Positions 12,696-24,100 of a DNA stretch of 64,000 nucleotides are shown one piece after another (position 1 is the first letter of the stretch; the number at the start of each line of letters is the position of its first letter). A program made the translations under genes and the position numbers. The notes under the pieces are model-generated. The model saw nothing but the letters and a program-made list of their open reading frames with translations, did not search any database and had not been told where the DNA came from. The stretch spans positions 60,375,314 to 60,439,313 of the forward strand of contig JARWKL010000001.1 in NCBI GenBank assembly GCA_029961685.1. Reading direction: 5' to 3'. The stretch comes from Aristolochia californica. Taxonomy: Eukaryota > Streptophyta > Magnoliopsida > Piperales > Aristolochiaceae.

Positions 12696-12760
12696 GTTAT
12701 ATATCATCCTGTAATCCTCACTGCATTGAAGCTTTTCAGTTCCTAATAGAATAGCTGTCT

Positions 12761-13384
12761 ATGAAACCTAATATGAGGTTTTTCTCATCGCTCTCCAGAC
12801 TCATCTCCCAGAACCCTACACTTCATGCATTTTCTGCAGCCAAATCTTACCATTCTTCATCTTCAAATATCTTCAAGAAGCTGGGAATTATCAGCTTAAA
12901 TGACAGGGCGTGTAATCGATCAAGTTCCGCTTGTGAGTTTACGACAGCTCAACAGGAATTGAAGACAGCCCCCACTAGGCGTGTGTCAGCAATTGTTGAT
13001 GAAATTTCCAATCTCACATTGCTCGAAGTATCTGATCTAACGGAGTTGGTGAGACAGAGACTGGGTATAGAAGAAATGCCGGCCATGGGTGTAATGATGC
13101 CCGGGATGGGCTTCCAAGGACTTTCAGCAAAAGTACCTGGTGCAGCTAAGGTTGAGGAGAAGGTGGAGAAGACGTCATTTGATTTGAAGCTTGAAAGTTT
13201 TGAGGCTACTGCTAAGATTAAGATAATAAAAGAAGTGAGAACATTCACGGATTTGGGCTTAAAGGAAGCAAAGGATTTAGTAGAGAAAGCACCCATTGTA
13301 TTGAAAAAGGGAGTTTTGAAGGAGGACGCAGAGAAGATTATTGCAAAGATGAAAGAGGCAGGTGCTAAGGTTGTTATGGAATGA
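12761..13384 (+). CDS. MRPL12: Mitochondrial large-subunit ribosomal protein bL12m (L7/L12)
   Basis: A single coding exon of 207 aa. The first 50 or so residues are rich in Ser, Arg and Lys with almost no acidic residues (MKPNMRFFSSLSRLISQNP), as in a mitochondrial targeting peptide. Residues 70-100 form the L12 N-terminal dimerisation region (ISNLTLLEVSDLTELVRQRL). A Met/Gly/Pro-rich hinge follows. Residues 137-207 are the conserved globular C-terminal domain (TSFDLKLESFEATAKIKIIK, then LGLKEAKDLVEKAP, ending MKEAGAKVVME). L12 forms the ribosomal stalk that recruits translational GTPases. A Met at codon 5 is an alternative start. The gene converges with quinolinate synthase, with stop codons about 600 bp apart. 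Confidence 0.93.
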   Translation: MKPNMRFFSSLSRLISQNPTLHAFSAAKSYHSSSSNIFKKLGIISLNDRACNRSSSACEFTTAQQELKTAPTRRVSAIVDEISNLTLLEVSDLTELVRQRLGIEEMPAMGVMMPGMGFQGLSAKVPGAAKVEEKVEKTSFDLKLESFEATAKIKIIKEVRTFTDLGLKEAKDLVEKAPIVLKKGVLKEDAEKIIAKMKEAGAKVVME

Positions 13385-13986
13385 GGCAAGAGTATATTCA
13401 GGCTCAGCAAATCATATCGCTCATTTTAGGCTTGCATGCATGGCCTTCCATCTGTTTCCTCAGATTGTTTTGTTCTTGAATTTGATCCTGTGCGAAGGAT
13501 TACAGTAGCCATGGGCGACTTCCTAAAAGTTCTGAACCTTTGTCACTTTTAATCATTCATTCGCTTAACAGTCCATTGAGAGCAAGGTCTCCGCTTTAGC
13601 TCGGTAGCATATCAGTAGACACTGTTGCTTTGTTAAATTTGTGATGTATCCTATGATTAAAAAAAAAGGGATCAAAAGCCAATTATTCTGAGACCTAGCA
13701 TTGATTGAAAACTTCTTACTGAAAGCAAGAAAGGTATAATACAACTCAATACTATGGCTGACAAGAATGAATTGGGGGGCTTTAGACCCTTCAGACCGAG
13801 TGAAGATTTTATTCATACAAATGCATAAATAAATAAAAAAGAAGAAGATGCAGATACGTATACAACAACAAAATTTTGGATTTGTTAATCTCTAATGAAG
13901 TATAAAATGTTGTAACAAAATTTTGGATTTGTTAATCTATAATGAAGTATAAAATGTTGTAGAAAACTTTTTCAGTCTCAATTCTT
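13385..13986. other. Convergent 3' region between MRPL12 and QS
   Basis: This holds the 3' UTRs of two converging genes. Next to the QS stop is a 47-bp tandem duplication (about 13867-13962). Confidence 0.5.
13867..13962. repeat. 47-bp tandem duplication
   Basis: Two nearly identical copies of a unit starting CAAAATTTTGGATTTGTTAA lie head to tail with a 47-bp period. It sits in the 3' UTR or terminator zone of the quinolinate synthase gene. Confidence 0.85.
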
Positions 13987-16900
13987 CTATGAGTTCAGTC
14001 TGCCATTGCTGGAGTGTAGGATCTGATGGACAAGTTTTTCTGGCAGTTTCCCATGCTTCTGCAAAACCAATTGAAACACATTAAAGGGTGCTCTTTGAAG
14101 CAGAGAGCAGAGCACGGCATTACACAAACAGGCATCTATACTAACCTGAAATTGCCTCATGTGCAGGATAGGTTCACAACCCATTTCTGCAACTTGGTTT
14201 CCAAGTGCAGTTGTTGTATTAAACCTGCCTGCTTCATAATCTGAGAGGGCGTGTTGTGTGTCAGGGAAGTGGCGACAAACTCTTAGCAGGGAAGTAAGAG
14301 AATTCATCTGTGTAGCATTGAAACATTAATTAGTTCCATTAACCCAGAGAAGATTTATGTTTGAACTAAATCTAGGCTCCATAGTGCATGGAAATGTACA
14401 GCATGTAGGTCCATGGAAGAAGAGGAAAAAGTGTTCACCTTCATATAGGGGCAGGAAGCACAACCCCCATGGACAGAGCATCCTTCACCAGCTGAAACAC
14501 CGGGAACCACTGTGAGAAGGCTACTTCCGTTATTGCTGCATGATGTTCTCGACAGAGAATCAGAAGAGACGGGAAAGACAACCTCAACGCTGACTTTTGA
14601 TCTTCTAGAAGAGTGATCACTGGAAGGTCCTAATATTGCACGTACTGCAGCAACGATAGAAGTGACCATCCCTGATTCTGTTCCTAAAACAAACTGCAGG
14701 TGCTCATCAACATCTCGGTCTAGAGCCTCTTGCAACCTCTGTTTGATGAAATCCAGTATACTTTGAGTGGAACCTACAACTCCCATTCCTCTTCTCTTTG
14801 CTTCCATTGCAAGAGAAAACATTTCCCCTGGCACTTCAAAATGAGCTGTAAGGAATGCATCCGAGTATCCCTCATGTATCTTCCTTACTACTTCATGTCC
14901 AAAGAGGTCGTGAACGATGCAAGCTCCATCCTGGTGAAAAACCATAGTTGCAAATGCAAAACTTAAATTCATGAATGCAAAAGTTTAGACTGTAATGACT
15001 ACATTAACAGCAATAAGAAAGTAAAATTATTGTGGCATCTCTTTGCAAAATTAAAACTTGGATTCTCAATTCCATATGCTCCCCAATTCATAGAAAATTC
15101 CAAGAAGGAAAGCTAAAATAGGCAAAAGTGAATATGCTCTAAACTTAAGAAGGCAACTTTTGCAACAATAAGAATGAATGTTATCGTTCTAAGCTCAGTG
15201 CAAAGAACAGCAAATACACTTATCATCAGAATAAATTATAAGACAAATAAGACATGAAAATTCACCTGATAGTAATGCAGACGAGACAACAATGACCTTA
15301 TTGAGCTTCTATCATGCCCTGAATGTATCTCTGCTATCTCTTCGTCTGTCATAATAGACATCTGGCGGAACAACTCAGCTATATTTCCACCCATGTAGGA
15401 ATCAGGGCCATACCAAACATTCAAATCTGGTATCTGGGCAAATGCCTACAGAGGATAGTAGGTTAGAGAGTTCAACAAAAAATGTAGACAACAAGTCATC
15501 ATAAGATCGAAGAATAAACCTACCAACCTGTAAGATAGTCGGTACAACATTAGAAGAAGTGCAGGTAATTGTTGGGACAAGTTCATGAGCATGAGCTTTT
15601 GTCTCTAAGGATGTATTTATATAGATTACATGCAAAGCGAGTCTTGATCTTGAAGCTGACTTGAGAAAACTCATATATGTTGGGCCAGCTGCAGCATCTG
15701 CCAATGAACAACCAATCCTTTCATCAGACATCCTGTACACACCGACCTGCACAACATGTCTCAGGGTCAAGATACATGAAATGTAAGGACAGAAGAAATT
15801 TTCACAGGTGAATCGCAATTCAGACTCTTCCCCTGAAATAAGAAAATATAAATAAATAAAAGAATCTGAAATAGGACAACAGATAGAAACCGCAAACATA
15901 CATACCTCTCCAAATCCTGCTTGGTCAAGGATGGCTCGTACATTTTCAGACATGAAATCGACTCCAAGAACTGTGATGTACTGACATCCAGCTTCAGCCA
16001 TCTTGACAGCAGAATCTGCCATGACCAAGGAATCAGAAATATGGATGTGGGGCCAATGCTTCTGTGCAGCAGTTAAGACACCTTGGACCTCAGGATCCAT
16101 ATAGAAATGTGCAACAACCCCAATCCTCTTCTCCTTCAGCACATTGACAAGTTCTTTAACCTTTACGTCATCAGGGGATAAAAATTTAGCCTGCAATTAG
16201 GCTGCCACTTAGAACTCTGATTTAAATAGACAGACTCAAATGCACAAGAAAAAAATTCTTAGATTTAATTCTTTCGACAGAAGTACAGTTAATTGCAGCT
16301 TTTTGATTCCTCTCCACACTACAGATACATTCCAAACTTATTCTACACCTACTATGGGACTTGCTTCAAGAAGCAGAAAAATGAAAAGCAGGCACTGGTC
16401 CATGTTTTTTTCATATTGGAGAACGTTGAAAACTTATTATCATATTCCCATGGGTACAAAAGCTCATTAATCTCTTAAGAAGCTGGCACATGTCCCAATG
16501 CAAAAACATTCACAACTCCCAACGTCTTCCATCTGCCATCTGCCATCTGCCATCTATAATCTCTTGCCTCTTAAGTCGCATTCACCAACATATCAGAAAG
16601 GAACAGCAACTTCCAATACATGCAAAAATCAATGAAGAAAAGGGGGAACATAAGAGAGAGACACAGTAGTACCACAACAGTTGTACAGACAACTTTCTTA
16701 TTAGAAGACTGAACAACAAGGTCCATGAGTACGTTAAAATTAGGTGCAGAATTTCCAGAACAAAGTTTCATTTTTCTTTTTCTCTTCGATCAATTTCCGT
16801 TTCTCATCCCGGACAGTTGTTATTTTCCACAAAACATCCCCAACATTCAACAACAGTTATACAATTCATAGAAACAAAACTAAACAGAACCGGCGAGCTC

Positions 16901-17668
16901 GCTAACCTGAGCCTCGGCGTAGCTCCCCTTAGCGATCAATTCATCAGCAGTGACAACCAAAGAAGGGAACGGTTCAAAGGGCGGCCTCCCTTCCCTCTCC
17001 GCAACAATCTCCTTGGTTCTCTTCTGCATGCTGATGAGCACGTTATGCCAGGTGTTCGTCCTGGAGTGTGCCCGGCCAGGCAACCCCACGTTGAGCTCCG
17101 CCATATCGTCCGTCTTCAAATCCAACACCTCCTCCGGCGACGCCCCGTCCAGGACCCAAACCAAGCAGGAGCAGAAGCCCTTGGTGATCTCGGAGTCGCT
17201 GTCCGCCGCGAACCTCATCCTCCCATCGGTGTCCATCTCCACCGACAGCCACACCTGTGCCGTGCAGCCCATGACGCGATTCTGAGAGACCCGATCAGAG
17301 TCGGCGAGCGTGGGTAGCAGACCTGCATACTCCAGCAACCTCTTCACCCTCTCGATGGGCTCCCGCATGGACCGAAACTCCGCAACAAGGCGCTGCAGCT
17401 TGGCCCGAGGCAGATCAGTCACACCCACTGGCAAGTCGGTCACGGCAGAACACGAGACCGACGCCCGCTTACGAAGCGGGAGATGAAAAGGGTCATCACA
17501 ACTTCGGATGGCGCACCTGACAGGCCTAAAACCGAACCTTTTCGGCCTCTGCTGTATTCTAAACGGAAGCACAAGCCGCTCCTTCGGGCTCGACACCGGC
17601 AGCAGAAACGAAGACGAAGAAGAAGAAGCCGCAGCAGCCACTCTCGTTACAAACGACCCAGAATCCAT
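13987..17668 (-). CDS. QS: Quinolinate synthase, chloroplastic (SufE-NadA fusion, seven exons)
   Basis: Exons are 17668-16907, 16190-15906, 15746-15528, 15445-15266, 14930-14439, 14307-14146 and 14058-13987, all GT-AG and all phase 0, giving 723 aa (about 718 in Arabidopsis, recalled). Residues 1 to about 70 are a Ser/Arg-rich plastid transit peptide. Residues 80-250 are a SufE domain with the sulfur-accepting Cys135 in VMGCTAQVW. From residue 255 the NadA domain follows: VVAHFYMDPEVQG, IHISDSLVMADSAVKMAEAG, YITVLGVDFMSENVRAIL, RIGCSLADAAAG, ITCTSSNVVPT and VWYGPDSYMGGNI. Near the C-terminus is CASCPYMK, a likely 4Fe-4S ligand region. NadA condenses iminoaspartate with dihydroxyacetone phosphate to quinolinate in NAD synthesis; the SufE part supports the cluster through the cysteine desulfurase NFS2. 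All family features look intact. Confidence 0.96.
16528..16558. repeat. CCATCTG heptanucleotide repeat in QS intron 1
   Basis: About four head-to-tail copies of CCATCTG, the last one diverged. A simple microsatellite of no clear function. Confidence 0.8.
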
Positions 17669-18361
17669 TCCTCCAATCCCTCCAATACCCTTTTTTCTAT
17701 TCTTGCCGAAAAACCAAAACTTCCCTTTCCTTAATACACCACTTCAATGCACGAAGAAGATCTGTGATTCCGTTTCCAGAGAGTTTAAAGAACCCAGAAA
17801 GAAGAAGAAAGTGCGAAACCGTGATGGAGAGACAACAGATACATGCAAAACGAATAGAAGGCAGGAAGACGGGTTTAATATAGAGAAAAGAGAGCAGAAG
17901 GGGGGGAGGGAGAGAGGACAAGTAGCGGGCAATCCCGCTGCAAATTTTTTTAAGCCAGATTCGAGGCAAAAGGAGGTTGATTGGTCAGACTTTTTTTTTG
18001 GCAGGAAAATTGAAAAGAGCAGAAAGAAGGAGGCCTCATTGGCGGTGGGGTCCCATGGTAGCCATGACTCTGTTTTTTGGGACTTTCATGTAAAGCTTTT
18101 GGATTGTGAGGTCTAGGGTTAGTGACTTAAGAGCGAGTGTCCTTTGAGAGCACGGTTAGGGTGGATAGAAAGGAAACATTTTTGGTGGTCACAATAATTT
18201 TTCTCCCAATAGAGTGGATGAGAATTTATTCAATTATTTTAAATATGATTCTATTTAATTTGTATGGTTTATTAATTTAAATATGGCTCAGATTTTGAGA
18301 TCTTTCATACTGCATTCATCATACGTATTATTTCAAGATTGGGACACACGCGGAGAACGCA
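17669..18361. other. QS 5' UTR/promoter and spacer
   Basis: Just upstream of the QS ATG the minus strand is pyrimidine-rich (CT-rich from about 17770 to 17920), as is common in plant leaders. A TATATTAAA on the minus strand at about 17876-17884 could be a TATA box. Nothing else recognised. Confidence 0.4.
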
Positions 18362-18388
18362 CGGCGGCGGCGGCGGCGGCCGCCGCGT
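18362..18388. repeat. CGG trinucleotide tract
   Basis: (CGG)n runs into CCGCCGCG, making a short GC palindrome in otherwise AT-rich DNA. Such tracts are common in 5' UTRs. It lies upstream of the unassigned ORF at 18854 and may mark a transcription start region. Confidence 0.75.
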
Positions 18389-18853
18389 CCTTAATCGTGC
18401 TACTGGCGTCGAGACAAGAAACACATTCGAGGTCAGAATGCGACAACTAAGAAGACGATCATAAGATGTGTTTCTTTTTATTGGTTTTTCCCTCTTCTGA
18501 TTTCTTTCCCTCCCCTCGATTGAGGAAGAAGCCGTTTCTAGGTTTCAGCTTTCTTACCAACTTCATTTGGACCTTTTCTGTCTAAATACAATTCTTGAAG
18601 ATTTCGGAAATCCTACCATATTACGCTTTCTTGTCGATTTCAGAGGTTATTCCGGGTTTTTAAACCATCACCTGTGAGCTGTTGCCCCACTCACTCTTTT
18701 TTATATGGCGGCGGCTATGTCTTTAATGTGTAGTGGGTCTGGATCTTTTGAAGGGTCTTCCTTGGTTGGCTGAGCTTTGACAGTGGAAGTAAGTATTTTT
18801 TTAGTAGATAGTGATTCAGTTTGGAAGCGGGTTTTGATTCTGATGTTGGAGAA

Positions 18854-19006
18854 ATGGATTCTGTATTAAAAAATGTTATTGATTTGGATGAATCTTCTCT
18901 CCTTGCATCAAGGAGAAGAAGACGGGTCCAATCATTAGAGGTGAAGCTTTTTGTTAGATCTGTTCTTCTCGGATGTTCTGACCTCAGTCATGATGCAATG
19001 GTTTGA
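18854..19006 (+). CDS. Unassigned short ORF (50 aa), possible first exon or gene remnant
   Basis: ATG at 18854 (GAGAAATGG context) to TGA at 19006. The peptide starts MDSVLKNVIDLDESSLL and then has a run of five Arg (ASRRRRRVQSLEVKLFV). The acidic then basic composition looks protein-like. The upstream 450 bp (18400-18850) have the pyrimidine-rich look of a plant 5' UTR and follow a CGG tract. No downstream exons were identified, and I do not recognise a family. It may be a truncated gene, a small ORF, or chance. Confidence 0.25.
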   Translation: MDSVLKNVIDLDESSLLASRRRRRVQSLEVKLFVRSVLLGCSDLSHDAMV

Positions 19007-19808
19007 TGTAGGTCAAAATGTTTCAACCTATTTTGCAGAAATGAATAAATATGTCTTCTCTCAAAGGTAAAAACATTAGAGATATGATATGGGGTTTGGA
19101 TCCCTGAGATAAAGCAGCCACAAAATTGCCACTTCTTTATATTTTTTGCATTAACTCTAATGTTCACAAATGACTTATTTGATGGGTGCATGATTACTTT
19201 GTTTCAATGAATTTTATGTTCATCAAAGCTATACCTCTAATTTGATATAAAACACAGGTTCCATATCGATATCAAGTGCTATCTTGGAATCCTTAAAATC
19301 AGATATGATAAACTGATAAAACATTTTCATTTGGGTAGTGGGTTTGTAATAATTTTGTTCATTTGGTTAACAGAGATGTTCCCTTATTTTAAGTGAAATG
19401 GCTTAGAAGTTGATTAGGATGTACAGCTTTATCAAAAGAGGGTGAAGGGAAAGAGAAAGTGCTCTTCTTTCAGCAGCTGCAATGCACTATGAATGATGTG
19501 AGCTGCATTTCATTCTCACCTGTGTGTTTACAAGTCTTGATCTGAACTATCAATCAATGTCAATTAGGGGTTAGGTTCTGGAGCAAATTGAGATTGTTCT
19601 TCTCTCACAATTTGGATTTCTGGATATGACAGATACTTTGACTTCCATATTGGAAATCAGAAGTTTTGAAAGGGTCTACTCTTCATGACTAGAGATCTCT
19701 TAAACAGTAGAGACTGTATTGTATTCAATCTAATCAGGTGTTTATATATTTAACTTAGCTTCATGACTAGAGATTGTATTTTTCTTTCATTTTGTTTTCC
19801 TAATGTGG

Positions 19809-19835
19809 CATCTCTCTCTCTCTCTCTCTCTCTCA
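19809..19835. repeat. (CT)n microsatellite
   Basis: About thirteen CT dinucleotides in a row. Simple sequence repeat. Confidence 0.9.
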
Positions 19836-21044
19836 AAATAAACATCCACTTACAAAAGTAGTTTGAGTTATTTTTTCAAATAAAAAATGACTATAGACAT
19901 TTTAACACCAAATCCAATAGTTTAATTACCTTAGCTTCTAATGGCTACAATTATCTCATTACTTGATAAAACAACTAGGAAGAAGGATGCATGAATAAAT
20001 AAACAAAAATTAAGACCTCTAAAAGTAAGCTTAGCAGACTCAAATATTAAGGAGAATAGAATCCACTCTTTTCTACTAAAAATGAGTGTATATAATTTAA
20101 TTTTGTTGACAACTATCTATTCATTTAGGATATTAGAATTAATTGCACACAATTAGCTGAAGTTATATCTTTTAGAGCACCCAAATGGGGTAAAGTCATT
20201 TGTTTATTTTTACACAAGGGTATTGAATCAAGACCCCAAAAATTTAATATAATAAGCTTATATATTTTACATATGGATGCCATATGAAGCACTTAACGAG
20301 TAAGTAGACAATTAAAAATATTAAGAACTGATATAATTGTATCGATATTGTGTCACTCGATTGAAATCCAATCATGTCATTCAATACGTAAATATCGGGA
20401 ATATGATTGAAACCCATTTAACTCCCTCCTCCCTCCTTGCTCTTGGGAATATCTCAGAAAAAATGCATTCGTGCTATGGAAAAAAATGATTTGAACATTT
20501 CTGTGTTAAGTTGTGAAGTGTAATTAATGCTTTATGTAGAGTTGGAAGGAGGTAGAACCCTTGAAAGGTCCACGATATATTGACTGTTGTAACGTTAAAG
20601 TTAGTTTGGAGATTTCACATTTGTATTTTGGTTGTCTTAGTTTTCTCTTTATATTTGGGGGTATTATTATTAGGGTTATCATCAACGATCATGAATTGTT
20701 GTAGAGAGAGGTTAGAGAAAAACACTTAGTGTGTACAATTTATCTTATAAACTATTTCATCATCATAGTGAATTATTACAACAGCAAAAGATAGAACACA
20801 ATTTGACGTTGAAGCAAACTTAAATAAATCTAATGTTTTTGTGTTTGATTTTTTTTTTACGATTATTATTACTCTTATTAATATTGAATTAGGACGTTTA
20901 ATTTCTAACATTTTGCACAAAAATGTTTTTACTCCTTGGGAGGAAACTTGTGAGAGGTGAAAAACCATCTCTTGATAAACACTTTCGGTAACGATATCTT
21001 ATTTCCAAAACATCTGTAACTACATGATACGTGTGATGACTTTT

Positions 21045-21108
21045 CCTCATAGACTATAGGACTGGTTCTACAAATTCCTCATAAACTATAGGACTGGTTC
21101 TACAAGCA
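21045..21108. repeat. 32-bp tandem duplication
   Basis: Two copies of a unit beginning CCTCATA(G/A)ACTATAGGAC and ending GGTTCTACAA lie head to tail in the 3' flank of the GH27 gene. Confidence 0.85.
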
Positions 21109-21140
21109 GCTTTCGTGCGATGTGTTTTCTCCCATTTTGT

Positions 21141-24100
21141 CTACTGACAGTTCAAGACAAATAGTGCACAACCATGTCCTGCTACTTCCATTGACAACTG
21201 CTTTACCGTGCCCAAGTCTTCTGCACTCCAAACTTCTGTACACTTGCATGAATCTTTTCTCACGTAGTCACTGGGCACTGACTTGGTTAAGTCCGCGATA
21301 TTTGCTGAGATTACTGTTTTCATAGCATCCAGGTTGAAAAATGAAACATATATTTCTCCTGTCAAGAAAAGATGGAAACAAATAAGAATCATCTTCTAGG
21401 TAAATGAGGAAAGAACAAGAGAAGATAGTAGTCTACCAAGTTCAAGAAAATAGTTGATAATTTTTTTTTTTTTAAAAACAGTTATTCCATTCCATTAAAA
21501 ACTGAATGAAGGGTGTTTTGGAAAGAGATGACCACTTGGTTGATGAATCAGACCTTTCCTTCCTGTTGCTACCCATGAGCGCACTCCGCCAACGTTTGCG
21601 TTATCTACAGAAGTAATAACCAATCATTACAAGAAAATTTTACTCAAAGCTAAACCTTTAAACAGGTATACAATTACTTCTATCTCACTTTTCACCATCT
21701 TCACAGTCGCACATAGACCAGAATAGCTACTCACTAGTGTTCCATTAGAGTTTAGGTCCCACATCTGCCAATAAATAGGTTTGTCAAATGCCAAGTAAAA
21801 CCAACACTATGCAGGAATTTGTTAGTTCTAATGCAACAAGTCAAACAAAAACCTGTTTCACATCCCATTTGCATGGAGATAGATGATTTGTTCTAGACTT
21901 CTGTAAAGAAAATTTTCTGTATGTAGAAGCATCCAAACAGTACTTCATTTTTTCCATTGCTACCAAATGGAATTTCCCCTCATATTGCTGTTTCCGCATA
22001 AGGTTTTCATTCCTACACGATAAAGATGAAATTGACTGACAGTAGCAGCAAGTATACCTTTCATATGATAATCGTAATAGGCTACAGCATAATAATGGCA
22101 AATATAGTAACTCCAGAAGTGAGACATGCCCCATCAACTATGAATGTTAACAAGTTGAATAGAAGCCACTATCTTACTCATTGTCAATGAAACAACTATA
22201 CAAGTGTATTAGACAAAATGAAAAGTTAATTGTCCCAGAAATTTTCTTCTCTTTCAAATAAAAAATCCAGTCAAGAAAATATCCTGGGACAATTTAACCC
22301 ATCATGAGGGCAGCTATATTCTGGTTCTAGCTAAGCGTGCAAGCAAATTTGAATATAAATCATACGAGAAAAACTTCGAGCCTATCATATGTTCTCAACT
22401 ATTAGAAGGCAAAAAACAAGTCCTTACAATGCTACATGTGATCTTCTTTTGTACAGGCAAAATGGTTTCCAGTTGTTTTGCCCCAGGCTCTCTCTCCAAC
22501 AAAGTTGATCCAACTTTTGGTTGCTCATTTTCAGAATCCAACCTTTTGCGTAGTGTTCCTTGCAACTAGTAACTGCCAGTTTTATTTTATCTGGCATAGT
22601 CACATTCTTGAAACTTCCCCAGTTCTTGGTGAGAATGCAGTTACTTCTCTCGAAATCTTTAACTGCCTTGACGTAAGGAAACTAAAACAAGAACATACTA
22701 TAAACGCATGAGAAAAGAAAAAAAATTATATTTGTATAAAATAGAACTTAGTTTAGCCCATTCCTAAATCAGGATCACTTCTTTTTTATTCAAATAAAGG
22801 GCCATGACATTGTTTCCAAAATCAAATAAGAACCAGAAACTAAAACAATATCATATCATAAATGCATGAGTAAAATAGGATTAGTTTAGGCCTATTCCCA
22901 TGTGAGGATCACTTTCTTTTTTATTTGAATAAAGCACATGACATAGTTCCCAAAATAAAAAAAGAGCCAAGACTTACTGTCTACTGGCCTTTCCCCATCA
23001 ATAAGCAGGAAAACAACTCTCCATTGTCTAGAACAGTGAAATTTCCATAGACTCCTTTCTTCTTCTTTTTTTTCTCTCTTATTGATTTTATGTTGGGAGC
23101 AACATAGACCAGTCCTCCTTGTTTTTTATTCCTTCCTTTTTTTTCCCTTTTTTCATCATTTCTCTCTTTTCTGCCATTTTCTTGTCCAGTGGTGACAGGC
23201 AACCACCAATGAAGCCACCATCGAGAGAGAAGATAGAAGTGTGGTTCTATATTTCAAAATTAATTTTATTGGGGATTCAGGCAGTCAATTCATACCATTC
23301 TTGCTTGTAGAGGTCCAATAATGGCTACTTGTACCGGAAGCTTGTCTGGATACAGTTTTTGAAGCACAAAGCAATTTTATGCCCATTCTTCTAATTAAAT
23401 TTTTAAATAATTTTTTTTCTTTTAAACAGCAAAAATAAGGACCAAAATTTCACCAGGAAGCAGCTCTGCCATTTATTAATGCTAATGACGATACTGATAA
23501 TTGATCCTTAAAAACAGTCACTTTAGGATATTATAAATGAAGAGAATTGCAATGAAAAGTTGAGACAACCAAATGACAAGTACCTCCTTGTTATTTGCAC
23601 TGAAAGAGTTTACTTCCAACAGGACAGGATGTGTTATAAGATTAAGCGTGTTTTGGTCAATATGTCTAAGATCTCCTCCAAACATGAGGGGCGACTTGGC
23701 AATGGACCACAAGGTTATCTGAGAAGGAAAACAATATTTACAGTCCCTTCACAGATTTTAAAAATCGATAATTGAAAAAACAAGTAGAAAACGTGTACCT
23801 GAGTTTTTTGCTCATCAGGAGTGAGTCTACAGTTTCTGTGTGGACCCTCATTTACACCTGTTTTGGACAAAAACATCAGAAAAACTCAGGTCAATGAAGT
23901 GCTCAGCAATATTTGAAAAACAGTGAACAGTATCAAAGGATGAGTTTGGCAACAGACTGAGTTACATTCTATTTACTCTTTTCCTATGGTTTTCTCAGGC
24001 AAGCACATACTTTCTATTTCTGAGCTTACTTCAAGAGAAGCCTGTTGGTTGTAATCATAATTTACATAGATCAATACCAAGATTTTCATAGATTTTATTA

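Larger units (their letters stand above)
19007..21140. other. Non-coding spacer
   Basis: AT-rich DNA with no recognisable gene. It holds a CT microsatellite (about 19809-19835) and, just before the GH27 stop codon, a 32-bp tandem duplication. The right end includes the 3' UTR of the GH27 gene. Confidence 0.5.

Noticed and set aside
12949..13410. 153-aa minus-strand ORF
   Set aside because: Antisense to the MRPL12 coding exon.
16817..17317. 166-aa plus-strand ORF rich in Arg, Pro and His
   Set aside because: Antisense shadow of the QS first exon; composition follows from GC-rich codons on the other strand.
17508..18116. 202-aa plus-strand ORF upstream of QS
   Set aside because: Overlaps QS exon 1 and its leader in antisense; low-complexity Lys/Arg/Glu run with no family resemblance.
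22981..23202. Lys-rich minus-strand ORF in GH27 intron 9
   Set aside because: Poly-purine intron sequence; exon 10 (FPYV...) joins exon 9 in phase without it.
23300..23345. Peptide SGTSSHYWTSTSKNG on minus strand, first taken as a GH27 exon
   Set aside because: Out of phase with both neighbours, and the FPYV exon at 22681 completes the family order.
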